Positions 9,838 through 18,601 of a stretch of 64,000 bases of DNA are shown piece after piece. The stretch spans positions 62,001 to 126,000 of the forward strand of contig NZ_JAIQWW010000004.1 of the NCBI RefSeq assembly GCF_020164455.1. Reading direction: 5' to 3'. A program made the position numbers and the translations under genes. The notes beneath the pieces are model-generated. The model was not told the DNA's origin and ran no database searches. It saw only the letters and a list, made by a program, of their open reading frames with translations. This DNA comes from Phyllobacterium chamaecytisi (GTDB taxonomy: Bacteria > Pseudomonadota > Alphaproteobacteria > Rhizobiales > Rhizobiaceae). The stretch's first letter is position 1, and each line of letters opens with the position of its first letter.

Positions 9838-10553
9838 AGGGCGATTTCCTGCGCCGCCACACCGCCGAAGCGTCGTTCGCGCATCTGGAACGTTTCTATG
9901 GCCTCGGCCAGATGGGAAGGCCGGAAGTCGGGCCAATAGCAGGGCAGGAACATGAATTCGGAATAGGCCGCCTGCCAGAGAAGGAAATTCGACAGGCGCA
10001 TTTCGCCGCTGGTCCGGATAATCAGATCGGGATCAGGGATATCGGCCGTATCCAGCCGCACTGATATGGCCTCGGGCGTAATGTCTTCGTGGGCGATAAC
10101 ACCCGATGCAACGTCCGCAACCAGGCGCTGAACGGCACGGGTTATTTCATTGCGTGAACCATAGTTAAAGGCAATAACCAGCGTGAGCCCGGTATTTCTG
10201 ACCGTCAGCGTTTCCGCTTCGTCGAGAAGGCCACGAATATCCTTGGCCAGATCCTGCCGTTCTCCAATGATCCGCACCCGGACATTCTCTCTGTGCAGAT
10301 CAGCGAGATCGCGTCTGATGAAGAGTTTCAGAAGTCCCATGAGATCGGTGACTTCCGAGCGCGGCCGCGACCAGTTTTCGGACGAGAACGCAAACAGCGT
10401 CAGGAAAGGTATATCAATCTTGCCCGCGGCGCGGATAACCTCACGCAGCGAATCGACGCCGGCCTTATGGCCCGCCGTCCGCGGCAGTCCCCTCGCCTTT
10501 GCCCAACGGCCATTTCCATCCATGATGATGGCAATGTGGCGCGGATTGGACAT
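9834..10553 (-). CDS. uppS: Undecaprenyl diphosphate synthase
   Basis: Extends farnesyl diphosphate to C55 undecaprenyl diphosphate, the lipid carrier for peptidoglycan and O-antigen. [17 protein letters not shown] at the N-terminus carries the magnesium-binding Asp12 and the following phosphate loop. FSSENWSRP and the C-terminal [15 protein letters not shown] and CYWPDF blocks are also standard. The 239-residue length is normal. Its stop overlaps the GTG start of cdsA. Confidence 0.96.
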   Translation of the reverse strand: MSNPRHIAIIMDGNGRWAKARGLPRTAGHKAGVDSLREVIRAAGKIDIPFLTLFAFSSENWSRPRSEVTDLMGLLKLFIRRDLADLHRENVRVRIIGERQDLAKDIRGLLDEAETLTVRNTGLTLVIAFNYGSRNEITRAVQRLVADVASGVIAHEDITPEAISVRLDTADIPDPDLIIRTSGEMRLSNFLLWQAAYSEFMFLPCYWPDFRPSHLAEAIETFQMRERRFGGVAAQEIAL

Positions 10554-10635
10554 TGGCTTCGACCTCCAGTGGACTGATTACGCTATTGTCGGTTCAAACA
10601 CTTTTGAGAATTTACCCTCATGAGGCGTGTGGGTT

Positions 10636-10670
10636 GGTATTCGAGAACCGGAGCACTGGAAACGCAACAC
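10636..10670 (+). repeat. Degenerate copy of the ENE-type intergenic palindrome (copy A)
   Basis: The 15-base string TTCGAGAACCGGAGC (10641-10655) is shared with three better copies at 32.75, 34.45 and 36.59 kb, but the rest has diverged. It lies in the gap between frr and uppS. Probably a decayed or truncated member of the same repeat family. Confidence 0.5.
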
Positions 10671-10699
10671 ATATCCATCAAGTGGTGATCAAAAGTTTC

Positions 10700-11266
10700 T
10701 CAAACCTGCATGATTTCCGCTTCTTTGACTGCAACGACTTTATCCATTTCTGTAATGGTGTCATCTGTCAGTTTCTGGACTTTTTCGGACAGGACACGAT
10801 TGTCGTCCTGACTGATATCACCGTCCTTTTCCAATCTCTTCAATTCGTCCATACCGTCGCGGCGAACATGACGCGCTGCGACCTTGGCATGCTCGACATA
10901 TTGATGGGCGATCTTGACCAGTTCCTTACGGCGCTGCTCGTTGAGTTCAGGCAACGGAATACGCAAATTGTTGCCGTCGGTAATCGGATTGAGGCCAAGG
11001 CCGGACTCCCGGATCGCGCGCTCAACCTTGCCCACCATCGACTTGTCCCAGACGGACACTGCAAGCATTCGCGACTCTGGCACGGTGATGTTGGCAACCT
11101 GATTGAGAGGCATCTGCGAACCATAGGCCTCGACAGTAATGGGCTCCAGCAGGCTTGCCGAAGCGCGACCGGTGCGCAGCCCGCCGAGATCGTGTTTCAG
11201 CGCCTGTATGGCACCGTCCATCCGGCGCTTCAGGTCGTTCAGATCGAGTGCATCACTCATGCTCAA
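10700..11266 (-). CDS. frr: Ribosome recycling factor
   Basis: Together with EF-G splits the post-termination ribosome. The 188 residues show the two-domain RRF pattern: the long helical bundle (start [16 protein letters not shown], then [14 protein letters not shown]) and the beta-rich domain around [15 protein letters not shown]. It follows pyrH after 37 bases in the conserved pyrH-frr order. Confidence 0.97.
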   Translation of the reverse strand: MSMSDALDLNDLKRRMDGAIQALKHDLGGLRTGRASASLLEPITVEAYGSQMPLNQVANITVPESRMLAVSVWDKSMVGKVERAIRESGLGLNPITDGNNLRIPLPELNEQRRKELVKIAHQYVEHAKVAARHVRRDGMDELKRLEKDGDISQDDNRVLSEKVQKLTDDTITEMDKVVAVKEAEIMQV

Positions 11267-11303
11267 TGCTCCTTATTCTTGGCGGAACTGCCCGGCAGAA
11301 CAA

Positions 11304-12026
11304 TCAATGGTCCGATACGACCGTTGCTCGTCCTCTACCCTGTAGCACTTCTGCAAAACCACCCTTTTCGTGGATCGAATAGACGATTATTGGGATATTA
11401 TTTTCACGTGCAAGAGCAACAGCTGTTGTATCCATCACCGCGAGCCCGCGATCCAGCACGTCCTTGTGGGTCAAATGATCAAACCGCACAGCATTTGGGT
11501 CTTTTTTAGGATCCGCCGAATAAATTCCGTCGACTTGGGTGCCCTTGAACAGGGCATCGGCCCCAATCTCTGCTGCACGCAGCGCAGCGGCGGAGTCTGT
11601 CGTAAAGAACGGATTGCCCGTGCCTCCGGCAAAGATCACAACCTTGCCCATGTCCATATATTCGGTCGCCAGCCGTTGCGAAAATGTCTCGCAGAATTCA
11701 GGCATGGTGACCGCTGAAAGGACAACAGTGTCGATGCCGATCTTGACCAGTGAAGTGCGCAGCGCCAGGGAGTTGATCACCGTTGCGAGCATGCCCATGT
11801 GGTCGCCGGTCACGCGGTCTCCGCCTTTGGAGGCAACTGCTACGCCGCGAAAGATATTGCCGCCGCCGATGACAACGCCAACCTGCACACCTAGCGCACG
11901 AGCTTCCGCAATATCGCTGGCAATTCGATCGGCGACGGCGACATCAATACCGAAGCCCTGATCGCCCATGAGAGCTTCCCCTGAGGCTTTGAGCACAACG
12001 CGTTTATAAACTGCCGTACCAGCCAT
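11304..12026 (-). CDS. pyrH: UMP kinase
   Basis: Phosphorylates UMP to UDP; a hexameric amino-acid-kinase-fold enzyme, usually activated by GTP and inhibited by UTP. The 240 residues include VVLKASGEALMG at the N-terminus, the GGGNIFRG loop, the FAGGTGNPFFTTDSAAALRA nucleotide region, and the ADPKKDPNAVRFDHLTH segment. It lies between tsf and frr as in most bacteria. Confidence 0.97.
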   Translation of the reverse strand: MAGTAVYKRVVLKASGEALMGDQGFGIDVAVADRIASDIAEARALGVQVGVVIGGGNIFRGVAVASKGGDRVTGDHMGMLATVINSLALRTSLVKIGIDTVVLSAVTMPEFCETFSQRLATEYMDMGKVVIFAGGTGNPFFTTDSAAALRAAEIGADALFKGTQVDGIYSADPKKDPNAVRFDHLTHKDVLDRGLAVMDTTAVALARENNIPIIVYSIHEKGGFAEVLQGRGRATVVSDH

Positions 12027-12065
12027 GGAACCTTCCTCAACGTCGTTTCGAATTCCGGATACACG

Positions 12066-12095
12066 AAGGGCATCGCGTTGTCACGCGATGCCCTT
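12066..12095. repeat. Strong stem-loop between tsf and pyrH
   Basis: AAGGGCATCGCG (12066-12077) and CGCGATGCCCTT (12084-12095) form a perfect 12-bp stem with a 6-base loop. On the coding (minus) strand no T-run follows, so it is more likely an RNA processing or stabilising hairpin, or a partial terminator that lowers pyrH expression relative to tsf. Confidence 0.65.
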
Positions 12096-12114
12096 TGATT
12101 TCAGTTGTCTAAGA

Positions 12115-13038
12115 TTACTTCTTCACAGCTGCGGCAACTTCCGCTGCAAAATCGGTCTCTTCCTTCTCGATGCCTTCGCCAAGGGCGAAACGGACGAATG
12201 CCGTGATCTTGGCCGGTGCACCGATCGTCTTTTCCGCTTCTTTAAGAGCGGCCTCGACGGTCAGATCGGGATTGATGACGAAAGCCTGCGAGAGAAGCAC
12301 AACTTCCTCGTAGAATTTGCGCAGCCGGCCTTCGACCATCTTCTCGATGATGTTTTCAGGCTTGCCCGACTGGCGGGCCGACTCTGTGAAGACCGCCTTT
12401 TCACGCTCGACAGCAGCTGGATCGACCTCAGCGGCAGTCAAGGCGAGCGGGTTGGTCGCCGCGACGTGCATTGCAACCTGGCGGCCGAAAGCCTGTGCGA
12501 CGTCTGCGTTGCCGGCAGTTTCGATCGCTACCAGAACGCCGAGCTTGCCGAGACCGTCGGAAACTGCATTGTGAATATAGGTTGCAACAACGCCTTCGTT
12601 GACTGTCAGCGCTGCCGAACGGCGGAACGACAGGTTCTCACCGATCGTGCCAACGGCGTCCTTGATCGTGTCGACAACCGACTTGCCTGATGAGGGATAG
12701 GTCGCAGCGGCAACGGCAGCGGTCGAACCGTCAGTCGTCAATGCCACATTGGCAACGTTGCGGACAATGTCCTGGAACGCGTCGTTGCGGGCTACGAAAT
12801 CGGTCTCGGAGTTGACCTCGACAACGACAGCCTTCTTGCCATTCGATGCGACGCCGACGAGACCTTCGGCAGCCGTACGCCCTGCCTTCTTGTCCGCCTT
12901 TGAAATACCTTTGGCACGCAGCCAATCGACAGCGGCCTCCATATCGCCATTAGTTTCAGTCAGGGCCGTTTTGCAGTCCATCATGCCGGCGCCGCTAATC
13001 TCGCGAAGTTCTTTTACTTGTGCAGCAGTAATGCTCAT
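12115..13038 (-). CDS. tsf: Elongation factor Ts
   Basis: Nucleotide exchange factor that reloads EF-Tu with GTP. The N-terminal UBA-like domain ends with [18 protein letters not shown], and the core contains the TDFVARN motif near residue 80 that contacts EF-Tu. The 307-residue length is normal for alphaproteobacteria. It follows rpsB after a 118-base spacer rich in short hairpins. Confidence 0.97.
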   Translation of the reverse strand: MSITAAQVKELREISGAGMMDCKTALTETNGDMEAAVDWLRAKGISKADKKAGRTAAEGLVGVASNGKKAVVVEVNSETDFVARNDAFQDIVRNVANVALTTDGSTAAVAAATYPSSGKSVVDTIKDAVGTIGENLSFRRSAALTVNEGVVATYIHNAVSDGLGKLGVLVAIETAGNADVAQAFGRQVAMHVAATNPLALTAAEVDPAAVEREKAVFTESARQSGKPENIIEKMVEGRLRKFYEEVVLLSQAFVINPDLTVEAALKEAEKTIGAPAKITAFVRFALGEGIEKEETDFAAEVAAAVKK

Positions 13039-13063
13039 TCTAGTCGCCTCTTCTCAAAGCGAA

Positions 13064-13146
13064 GGCATACTGGGGAAACCAGCATGCCAACTTTGCGGCG
13101 CGCTATGCGCCAATCGAATCATTGTTAATCACCCGATACGACGGGT
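13064..13146. repeat. Cluster of three stem-loops between rpsB and tsf
   Basis: Three hairpins in series: GGCATACTGG with CCAGCATGCC (13064-13088, one mismatch), GGCGC with GCGCC (13097-13111), and ACCCG with CGGGT (13131-13146). None has a clear T-run on the minus strand. They could attenuate or process the rpsB-tsf transcript, a junction known to be partly terminated in other bacteria. Confidence 0.5.
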
Positions 13147-13156
13147 GTATGAAACC

Positions 13157-13963
13157 TCAAGCGGAGGCTTCACCTTCCTGAGCCGGAGCTTCTGCCGAAG
13201 CTTCGACCGGGGCTTCGAGCGCTGGCTCGACAGGAGCTTCTTCCTGTGCACCGATATCCATGCCCAGCGAACCCTGCTGACGCAGAATGCCATCAAGAGC
13301 AGCCTTGGCGACCAGGTCGCAATAAAGCGAAATCGCGCGCGATGCGTCATCATTGCCGGGGATCGGGAAATCGATCTGATCCGGATCGCAATTGCTGTCG
13401 ATCACGGCGACAACCGGGATACCAAGACGCTTGGCTTCCTGGATGGCAATGGCTTCCTTATTGGTATCGATGATGAAAATGAGGTCCGGAACGGAACCCA
13501 TGTTCTTGATACCGCCAAGTGCGCGGTTCAGCTTCTCGCGCTCACGGTCGAGGTTCAGGCGCTCCTTCTTGGTGAAGCCCTGCGCTTCGCCGGAAAGAAG
13601 TTCGTCAAGCTTGCGCAGACGCTGAATGGAATTCGAAATCGTCTTCCAGTTGGTCATCATGCCGCCGAGCCAGCGAGCATTGACGTAATACTGGGCCGAA
13701 CGGGTTGCGGCATCGGCAATGATGTCCGAAGCCTGACGCTTGGTGCCAACGAACAGAACGCGGCCGCCACGGGCTACGGTGTCCGAAACCTTCTTCAGCG
13801 CTGTATTGAGCAGCGGATAGGTCTGGGCCAGGTCGAGAATGTGAATGTTGTTACGGGAACCATAAATGTATGGTGCCATTTTCGGGTTCCAGCGATGTGT
13901 CTGGTGGCCGAAGTGAACGCCAGCTTCTAGGAGCTGACGCATGCTGAAATCAGGCAATGCCAT
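13157..13963 (-). CDS. rpsB: 30S ribosomal protein S2
   Basis: Small-subunit protein needed for binding S1 and mRNA. The start at 13963 ([21 protein letters not shown] region) has AAGGAA ahead of it and gives 268 residues; a start at 14020 would add a 19-residue leader that overlaps the presumed leader hairpins. Standard motifs: [25 protein letters not shown] and [13 protein letters not shown]. Beyond about residue 235 comes an alanine/glutamate/proline-rich acidic tail absent from the E. coli protein. Confidence 0.96.
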   Translation of the reverse strand: MALPDFSMRQLLEAGVHFGHQTHRWNPKMAPYIYGSRNNIHILDLAQTYPLLNTALKKVSDTVARGGRVLFVGTKRQASDIIADAATRSAQYYVNARWLGGMMTNWKTISNSIQRLRKLDELLSGEAQGFTKKERLNLDREREKLNRALGGIKNMGSVPDLIFIIDTNKEAIAIQEAKRLGIPVVAVIDSNCDPDQIDFPIPGNDDASRAISLYCDLVAKAALDGILRQQGSLGMDIGAQEEAPVEPALEAPVEASAEAPAQEGEASA

Positions 13964-13989
13964 CTCTTGTATTTCCTTTTCCGGTTGAA

Positions 13990-14049
13990 CCTCCACGGGA
14001 AGAGGCGGGAAACCCGCCACCGGAGGCCATATCGGATTTCTCCCGATAT
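13990..14049 (-). promoter_or_regulatory. Candidate rpsB leader structure
   Basis: On the minus strand the rpsB leader carries two hairpins: ATATCGG pairing with CCGATAT (14029-14049), and a larger stem in which CCTCC/GGAGG (13990-13994 with 14022-14026) encloses GGCGGG/CCCGCC (14004-14018). They lie 27 to 86 bases upstream of the start codon. S2 autoregulation through its leader is known in E. coli; whether this structure does so is inference. Confidence 0.45.
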
Positions 14050-14153
14050 CAACCCAAATCCCGTGTGTGGAATGAAGCGGCTGTTAATGGAAAATTGCGC
14101 AATAAGCAAGTGCGAGGGCGATAAAAGCTGGTTCCGGTCATTTCTGATCACTT

Positions 14154-14420
14154 TTACCGATAGATATCACTACGATGACCCACCTCAAGGACCAACACTA
14201 CAAACCGCCGCCCCTGCAAATCGCAGACAATGCGATAATTTCCCACTCTGTAACGCCACAGCCCACCGAGCGGACCGATGAGCACTTTGCCAAGCAGCCG
14301 CGGATCGTCGGCAACAGCAACGCGTTCCCGCAAATATGTCGAAATGCGTTTCGCTTCAAAGCGGTCGAGTTTGGAGAGTTGTTTGGTCGCTGTTGCAGAT
14401 AATTCAATCCGCCAGACCAA
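14154..14420 (-). CDS. RelE/ParE-family toxin (module 1)
   Basis: An 88-residue protein of the RelE superfamily, probably an mRNA interferase that acts on translating ribosomes. It shows the family pattern: two N-terminal helices ([19 protein letters not shown]), then [27 protein letters not shown] and [15 protein letters not shown] at the end. Basic residues in RYRVGNYRI and the terminal HRSDIYR match the usual active-site positions. Its start overlaps the antitoxin gene by 17 bases, the arrangement of a translation-coupled pair. It is clearly related to the toxin at 17103. Confidence 0.9.
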   Translation of the reverse strand: MVWRIELSATATKQLSKLDRFEAKRISTYLRERVAVADDPRLLGKVLIGPLGGLWRYRVGNYRIVCDLQGRRFVVLVLEVGHRSDIYR

Positions 14421-14631
14421 GATCGCGTTCCACTTCGTCTAGAGAGTAAACGCGTTCCTCGCCCTTGCGGACTCGCTCTAGGACATCGGCGGCGAGGTAA
14501 TAATCCTCCATATCATCCAGTCCATGCTCAATGATTTCACGGAGATAGAATGCTTTGCTGCGCCCCGTCTTGGACGCCAAAAGATCCAGTCGCTGTTCAA
14601 TTTCAGGCGTTAAACGGATGGACGTAGGCAT
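14404..14631 (-). CDS. Ribbon-helix-helix antitoxin (module 1)
   Basis: A 75-residue RHH protein (CopG/RelB-like). N-terminal [32 protein letters not shown] is the strand-helix-helix DNA-binding part; the acidic C-terminal part ([16 protein letters not shown]) should wrap the toxin. It is the first gene of the pair and should repress its own promoter, where three 9-base direct repeats lie. Close relative of the antitoxin at 16892. Confidence 0.9.
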   Translation of the reverse strand: MPTSIRLTPEIEQRLDLLASKTGRSKAFYLREIIEHGLDDMEDYYLAADVLERVRKGEERVYSLDEVERDLGLAD

Positions 14632-14644
14632 AAATCACCATGGC

Positions 14645-14672
14645 TGTATTCGATGTATTCAATGTATTCACA
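14645..14672 (-). promoter_or_regulatory. Direct-repeat operator candidate of toxin-antitoxin module 1
   Basis: GTATTC occurs three times with exact 9-base spacing (14646, 14655, 14664 on the plus strand), just upstream of the antitoxin start at 14631. RHH repressors typically bind tandem short repeats cooperatively, so this is a good operator candidate. Confidence 0.55.
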
Positions 14673-14710
14673 TTGCCTGCAATAATCAAGTTAGCCCGTG
14701 TGCAACCGAA

Positions 14711-15532
14711 CTACTTCGTGCACTTCGGGGCGTCGAATAGCTGCAGATTGACGAGCTTCCCTGTCATCGAGAAGTCGCCATAGTCCATCTTGAGATCGCG
14801 CGTCACGCCATTGCGATACATCTTGAAATTGATGCGGTAGCTCGGCAGCCCCTCCGTCTTCTCATTGTCGTCGAAATAAGCGATCGAAACCGGCCACGTC
14901 GTTTCTTTTGCCAGTGGGCCCATATTCTTTGTCTCGTCATCATCGGAAACCGCAGACTTGCCGATAACCACCGTCGTCGCCATCACCTTGTCGGCATCTT
15001 CCGATCCGTCGAACAGCTTTGTCTGATAGAAAACTTCCCCGGCCAACGCCTTGGAGATCAAATCCTGCATGTGGCGTGTAGGAAACTGTGACAGCTCCAG
15101 ATCTTCTTTGCTTGCCTCCGGCTTTGTCAGCGAAATTTCCGTCTTGTCTTTGAGCAGGGCAGCGTCGCCGCGCACTTCCTTGGTCAAGCTCTGGTCAACA
15201 AATGTCTTGTTGACGAAGCGGAATTTGTCGCCGTTGCCCGACTCGAATGTTGTCGTCTGCTGGTCAGTCACCCGTTGAGGCTGTTCTTCCATGTCGACGC
15301 GGGTGACAAAGCGGAAATTCGTCGTATAGCCCTCGCAGTCCGAGCCGTTGAATTCATAAACCATGCGGCCCGTCAAACCCGTGATCCCGCTACTGTCCTG
15401 CGCACTATCCAGTTTGAGATCGTAAATGGCACGATGCGGAACAAGGGTCGCGGTTCCAGCCGCAAAAGCCATGGAGGAGCCGGTTAGGCCCAAGGCACCG
15501 AGACTGAAAACAACAACAGGTAGAACGCGCAT
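14711..15532 (-). CDS. eipB: Periplasmic envelope integrity protein EipB (DUF1849)
   Basis: A periplasmic spiral beta protein that supports envelope integrity in Brucella. The start at 15532 yields 273 residues beginning with a clear signal peptide (hydrophobic core, then AFAAG at 22-26). PHRAIYDLKL and GRMVYEFNGSDCEGYTTNF are the conserved opening blocks. Cys66 and Cys271 are the only two cysteines of the mature part, at the positions that form the EipB disulfide. The frame is open to an earlier ATG at 15637, but that would place 35 residues before the signal peptide. It diverges from ridA. Confidence 0.88.
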   Translation of the reverse strand: MRVLPVVVFSLGALGLTGSSMAFAAGTATLVPHRAIYDLKLDSAQDSSGITGLTGRMVYEFNGSDCEGYTTNFRFVTRVDMEEQPQRVTDQQTTTFESGNGDKFRFVNKTFVDQSLTKEVRGDAALLKDKTEISLTKPEASKEDLELSQFPTRHMQDLISKALAGEVFYQTKLFDGSEDADKVMATTVVIGKSAVSDDDETKNMGPLAKETTWPVSIAYFDDNEKTEGLPSYRINFKMYRNGVTRDLKMDYGDFSMTGKLVNLQLFDAPKCTK

Positions 15533-15651
15533 CGACAAGATTCTCCAATATTTGAACGTGCATATTAAAATAACTCTTGGCGGAAGCGAGGCAAAAATCG
15601 CAACTTCTTGCACAATCCCTCGCGATTCCGAAAACATAAGGAAATTATCCC

Positions 15652-16116
15652 ATGATCAGCACCATCGAAAAACGCCTGCAGGAGCTTGGCATCACGCTGC
15701 CTGTCGCAGCGGCACCGGCTGCGAATTACGTTCCATTCGCCCAGACCGGCTCACTTCTTCTGACGTCAGGGCAATTGCCGCTGGCAGGCGGAAAGCTCAT
15801 TCACACCGGACTTTTGGGTGCCGAGCTGAACGTCGCACAGGGTCAGGAAGCGGCCAAAGCCTGCGCGATCAATATTCTGGCGCAGGCGAAAGCAGCGCTG
15901 GGCGATCTCGAACGGATTATGCGGATCGTGAAAATTACGGTGTTCGTCGCATCGACACCGGATTTCGTCGAACAGCACCTCGTCGCCAACGGCGCCTCGG
16001 ATCTGCTCGTCGCCGTGTTGGGTGATGCAGGCCGTCACGCACGCTCGGCTGTGGGCACGGCCGCCCTGCCCCTGAACGCACCGGTCGAAATTGAAGCCAT
16101 TATCGAGGTTCGTTGA
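15652..16116 (+). CDS. RidA/YjgF-family enamine/imine deaminase-like protein
   Basis: RidA proteins form trimers and usually hydrolyse reactive enamines and imines made by PLP enzymes. This 154-residue protein belongs to the longer subgroup (ISTIEKRLQELGITLP at the start). It has LLLTSGQLPL, a central ACAINILAQAKAALGDLERI helix and VEIEAIIEVR at the end. The arginine that binds the carboxylate in canonical RidA is not obvious near the C-terminus (HARSAVG is the nearest), so the substrate may differ. ugpQ follows at once. Confidence 0.85.
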   Translation: MISTIEKRLQELGITLPVAAAPAANYVPFAQTGSLLLTSGQLPLAGGKLIHTGLLGAELNVAQGQEAAKACAINILAQAKAALGDLERIMRIVKITVFVASTPDFVEQHLVANGASDLLVAVLGDAGRHARSAVGTAALPLNAPVEIEAIIEVR

Positions 16117-16118
16117 AC

Positions 16119-16838
16119 ATGCCTTCTTTTGACTGGTTGAAAACCGTGCCGATCGCGCATCGTGGTTTGCACGATCTGAACAACAAGCGCTGGGAGAATA
16201 CTTTGTCGGCGTTTGACGCCGCTGCAGGCGCCGGCTTTGCCATCGAATGCGATGTCCATCTCTCCGTCGACGGCAAGGCCATTGTTTTCCACGACGGCAC
16301 GCTCGACCGGGTGACGGGCAGCAAAGGCAATATCGACGAGCTGACAGCCGAGCAAGCCGGCAAACTTCGTGTCGGCGGCACACAGGATCACGTGCCGACG
16401 CTAGCCCAAGCCCTGAGGTTGATAGACGGCCGCGTGCCCATTGTCATCGAACTCAAGGGAATTCCCGGGCGAGACGATGGTCTGGTAAGCGCGGTTGCCG
16501 ATGATCTCGCCGAATATGACGGCCAGGCAGCGATCATGTCCTTCGATCATCACCTGATCCGCCGTTTCGGCAAAGACGCGCCGGGTATTCCCGCCGGACT
16601 GACTGCCGAGGGACTTCGCGATGAGGATATCGAAGCGCATTTTTCCATGCTGGCCTACGATATCGATTTCGTCTCCTACAACGTCCACCATCTGGAAAAC
16701 CGTTTTGTCGAATTCGTCCGGGGAACGATGGACATGCCCGTCATCTCCTGGACGGTGAGAAGCTTCGCAGAAAAAACCGCCAGCGACGCCCTTGTCGATC
16801 AAATCACTTTTGAGGGATTTGATCCGCGGGCAGCTTGA
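16119..16838 (+). CDS. ugpQ: Glycerophosphodiester phosphodiesterase
   Basis: Hydrolyses glycerophosphodiesters to glycerol 3-phosphate and an alcohol. The GDPD TIM-barrel signatures are complete: IAHRGLHD near residue 13, WENTLSAF, then ECDVHLSVDGKAIVFHDGTLDRVTG with the second catalytic histidine. 239 residues from the ATG at 16119; a TTG at 16113 is also possible and would overlap the ridA stop. No signal peptide, so a cytosolic enzyme of the UgpQ type. Cotranscribed with the RidA-like gene. Confidence 0.92.
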   Translation: MPSFDWLKTVPIAHRGLHDLNNKRWENTLSAFDAAAGAGFAIECDVHLSVDGKAIVFHDGTLDRVTGSKGNIDELTAEQAGKLRVGGTQDHVPTLAQALRLIDGRVPIVIELKGIPGRDDGLVSAVADDLAEYDGQAAIMSFDHHLIRRFGKDAPGIPAGLTAEGLRDEDIEAHFSMLAYDIDFVSYNVHHLENRFVEFVRGTMDMPVISWTVRSFAEKTASDALVDQITFEGFDPRAA

Positions 16839-16861
16839 GACAGGAGCGAGTTTCCTCTATA

Positions 16862-16879
16862 TGGTATACACGTAAACCA
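16862..16879 (+). promoter_or_regulatory. Operator candidate of toxin-antitoxin module 2
   Basis: TGGT (16862-16865) and ACCA (16876-16879) flank the GTATAC palindrome (16864-16869), 13 bases ahead of the antitoxin start. Likely autorepression site, and the AT-rich stretch also looks like a promoter -10 region. Weakly supported. Confidence 0.35.
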
Positions 16880-16891
16880 CTAGGATTTCCT

Positions 16892-17119
16892 ATGAGCAAG
16901 CAAACAGCCATCAGACTTCCAGACGAGACCTACGAACGTCTTCAGTCGCTGGCTGCAAAGACCGGACGCACCGCCACATTCTACATGCGTCAAGCTATCG
17001 AAGAATATTTGGACGATCTCGAAGACTTGTATCTGGCAGAACAGGCCACGCTACGCTTGAATCGCGGTGAGGATCAGGTTCTAACCGCAGAGGAATTCTG
17101 GCGTGGCCTGGACGATTGA
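16892..17119 (+). CDS. Ribbon-helix-helix antitoxin (module 2)
   Basis: 75 residues from the ATG at 16892 (upstream in-frame codons from 16835 lie in the ugpQ tail and were not used). TAIRLPDETYERLQSLAAKTGRTATFYMRQAI is the RHH DNA-binding part; the acidic tail DQVLTAEEFWRGLDD should cap the toxin. Same length and layout as the module 1 antitoxin at 14404, with roughly half of the residues alike by eye. Confidence 0.9.
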   Translation: MSKQTAIRLPDETYERLQSLAAKTGRTATFYMRQAIEEYLDDLEDLYLAEQATLRLNRGEDQVLTAEEFWRGLDD

Positions 17120-17372
17120 GTACACTCGGTCGGTTCAAAAATCACTCAAAAATCTCGATACACAAACGCGAGGACGAATTCGAAAGTTTCTGGATCAAAG
17201 AATTGCCAATCTGGACGATCCCCGCCAAACTGGAAAAGCACTTCAAGGTTCGGACCTTGGAAATTACTGGCGGTATCGCATTGGCGACTATCGCATCCTA
17301 TGTGACCTGCAGGATCATCGGCTAATAGTGTTGGTTGTGGAAATCGGCCACCGGCGCGAGGTCTATCGCTAA
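17103..17372 (+). CDS. RelE/ParE-family toxin (module 2)
   Basis: An 89-residue RelE-superfamily toxin, probably a ribosome-dependent mRNA interferase. WTIEYTRSVQKSLKNLDTQTRGRI, then NYWRYRIGDYRILCDLQ and IVLVVEIGHRREVYR, parallel to the toxin at 14154. It overlaps its antitoxin by 17 bases, exactly the same overlap as in module 1. The pair lies on the opposite strand to module 1. Confidence 0.9.
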   Translation: MAWTIEYTRSVQKSLKNLDTQTRGRIRKFLDQRIANLDDPRQTGKALQGSDLGNYWRYRIGDYRILCDLQDHRLIVLVVEIGHRREVYR

Positions 17373-17405
17373 ACACTGTCCGGAGTCAGGAAGCTTATTT
17401 CAAAA

Positions 17406-18590
17406 ATGCCAAATCTTGATCGAGGCGATTTCACCTTGCGCGTCTGCGATGGCATTGGCGCGTTCACGCAAACGGAGTGGTCAGAGCTTGCGGGGACATC
17501 GCGCGATGCGCCCGGTTACAATCCTTTCCTGTCGCATGCCTTCTTGTCTGCACTCGAAGATTCCGGTTGCGTCGCGCGCAAAGCGGGCTGGCTGCCGCAG
17601 TTTTTGCGTCTGGAAGATGATTGTGGCACTCTGATCGGTGCCGTCCCCTGCTATCTGAAGAGCCACAGCCAGGGCGAGTATGTCTTCGATCATGGTTGGG
17701 CCGATGCGTTCGAGCGGGCCGGCGGGCGCTACTATCCAAAACTACAGGCAAGCATTCCCTTCACCCCGGCGACGGGCCCACGTTTGCTGGTGCGGCGCGA
17801 TCGGGATGGCGATGCGGTTCGGGCGGCTCTCGCCAATGGTCTGCGCCAGCTCACCATTCAACTCGGCGTTTCGTCAGCCCATTCCACCTTCGTCACTGAA
17901 ACCGATCTGCCTGCCTTCACCGACGCGGATTTCCTGCATCGCATCGACCAGCAGTTCCATTTCTTCAACGAAGGTTATTCCACCTATGATGATTTTCTGG
18001 AAACGCTTGCCTCGCGGAAACGCAAGGCACTGAAAAAGGAACGCCGCGAGGCGCTCGCCGACGACATCAGCATCGACCGGCTAACCGGCGGCCAACTCAC
18101 CCAGGAAATCTTTGATACTTTTTTTGCGTTCTACATGGATACCGGCAGCCGCAAATGGGGACGCCCCTATCTCAATCGCAAGTTTTACACGCTGATCGGC
18201 GAGCGCATGCCCGATGATATTGTGCTGGTGATGGCGCGGCGCGACGGGCGATACATTGCTGGAGCGATCAACTTCATCGGATCAGACCGGCTCTTCGGCA
18301 GGCATTGGGGCTGTATCGAAGATCACCGTTTTCTGCATTTCGAGGTCTGTTATCATCAGGCGATCGATTTCGCCATCGAACGGAAACTTCATGTGGTCGA
18401 GGCGGGTGCCCAGGGTGAGCACAAGCTTGCACGCGGATATCTGCCGGTAACGACGCACTCGGTGCACTATCTTGCCCACGCAGGATTGCGGCGCGCTATC
18501 GATGATTTTCTGCAGCGTGAACGCGAGGATGTTGCCTTGATGAGCCATGTTCTCAACGAGCACACGCCCTTCAAGAAATCTGACCAGTAA
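17406..18590 (+). CDS. GNAT-fold acyltransferase, DUF482/COG3146 family
   Basis: A 394-residue cytosolic protein with the two-GNAT-domain (FemAB-like) architecture of DUF482. Conserved blocks: NPFLSHAFLSALEDSGC, VFDHGWADAFERAGGRYYPKLQ, FTPATGPRLLVR, FFNEGYSTYDDFLETLASRKRKALKKERREA, and AGAQGEHKLARGYLP near the end. The family is annotated as peptidoglycan-biosynthesis-related acyltransferase, but no substrate is firmly known. It starts 33 bases after the toxin gene and is followed by the HIT gene after 11 bases. Confidence 0.87.
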   Translation: MPNLDRGDFTLRVCDGIGAFTQTEWSELAGTSRDAPGYNPFLSHAFLSALEDSGCVARKAGWLPQFLRLEDDCGTLIGAVPCYLKSHSQGEYVFDHGWADAFERAGGRYYPKLQASIPFTPATGPRLLVRRDRDGDAVRAALANGLRQLTIQLGVSSAHSTFVTETDLPAFTDADFLHRIDQQFHFFNEGYSTYDDFLETLASRKRKALKKERREALADDISIDRLTGGQLTQEIFDTFFAFYMDTGSRKWGRPYLNRKFYTLIGERMPDDIVLVMARRDGRYIAGAINFIGSDRLFGRHWGCIEDHRFLHFEVCYHQAIDFAIERKLHVVEAGAQGEHKLARGYLPVTTHSVHYLAHAGLRRAIDDFLQREREDVALMSHVLNEHTPFKKSDQ

Positions 18591-18601
18591 AGAGGTACGC
18601 C

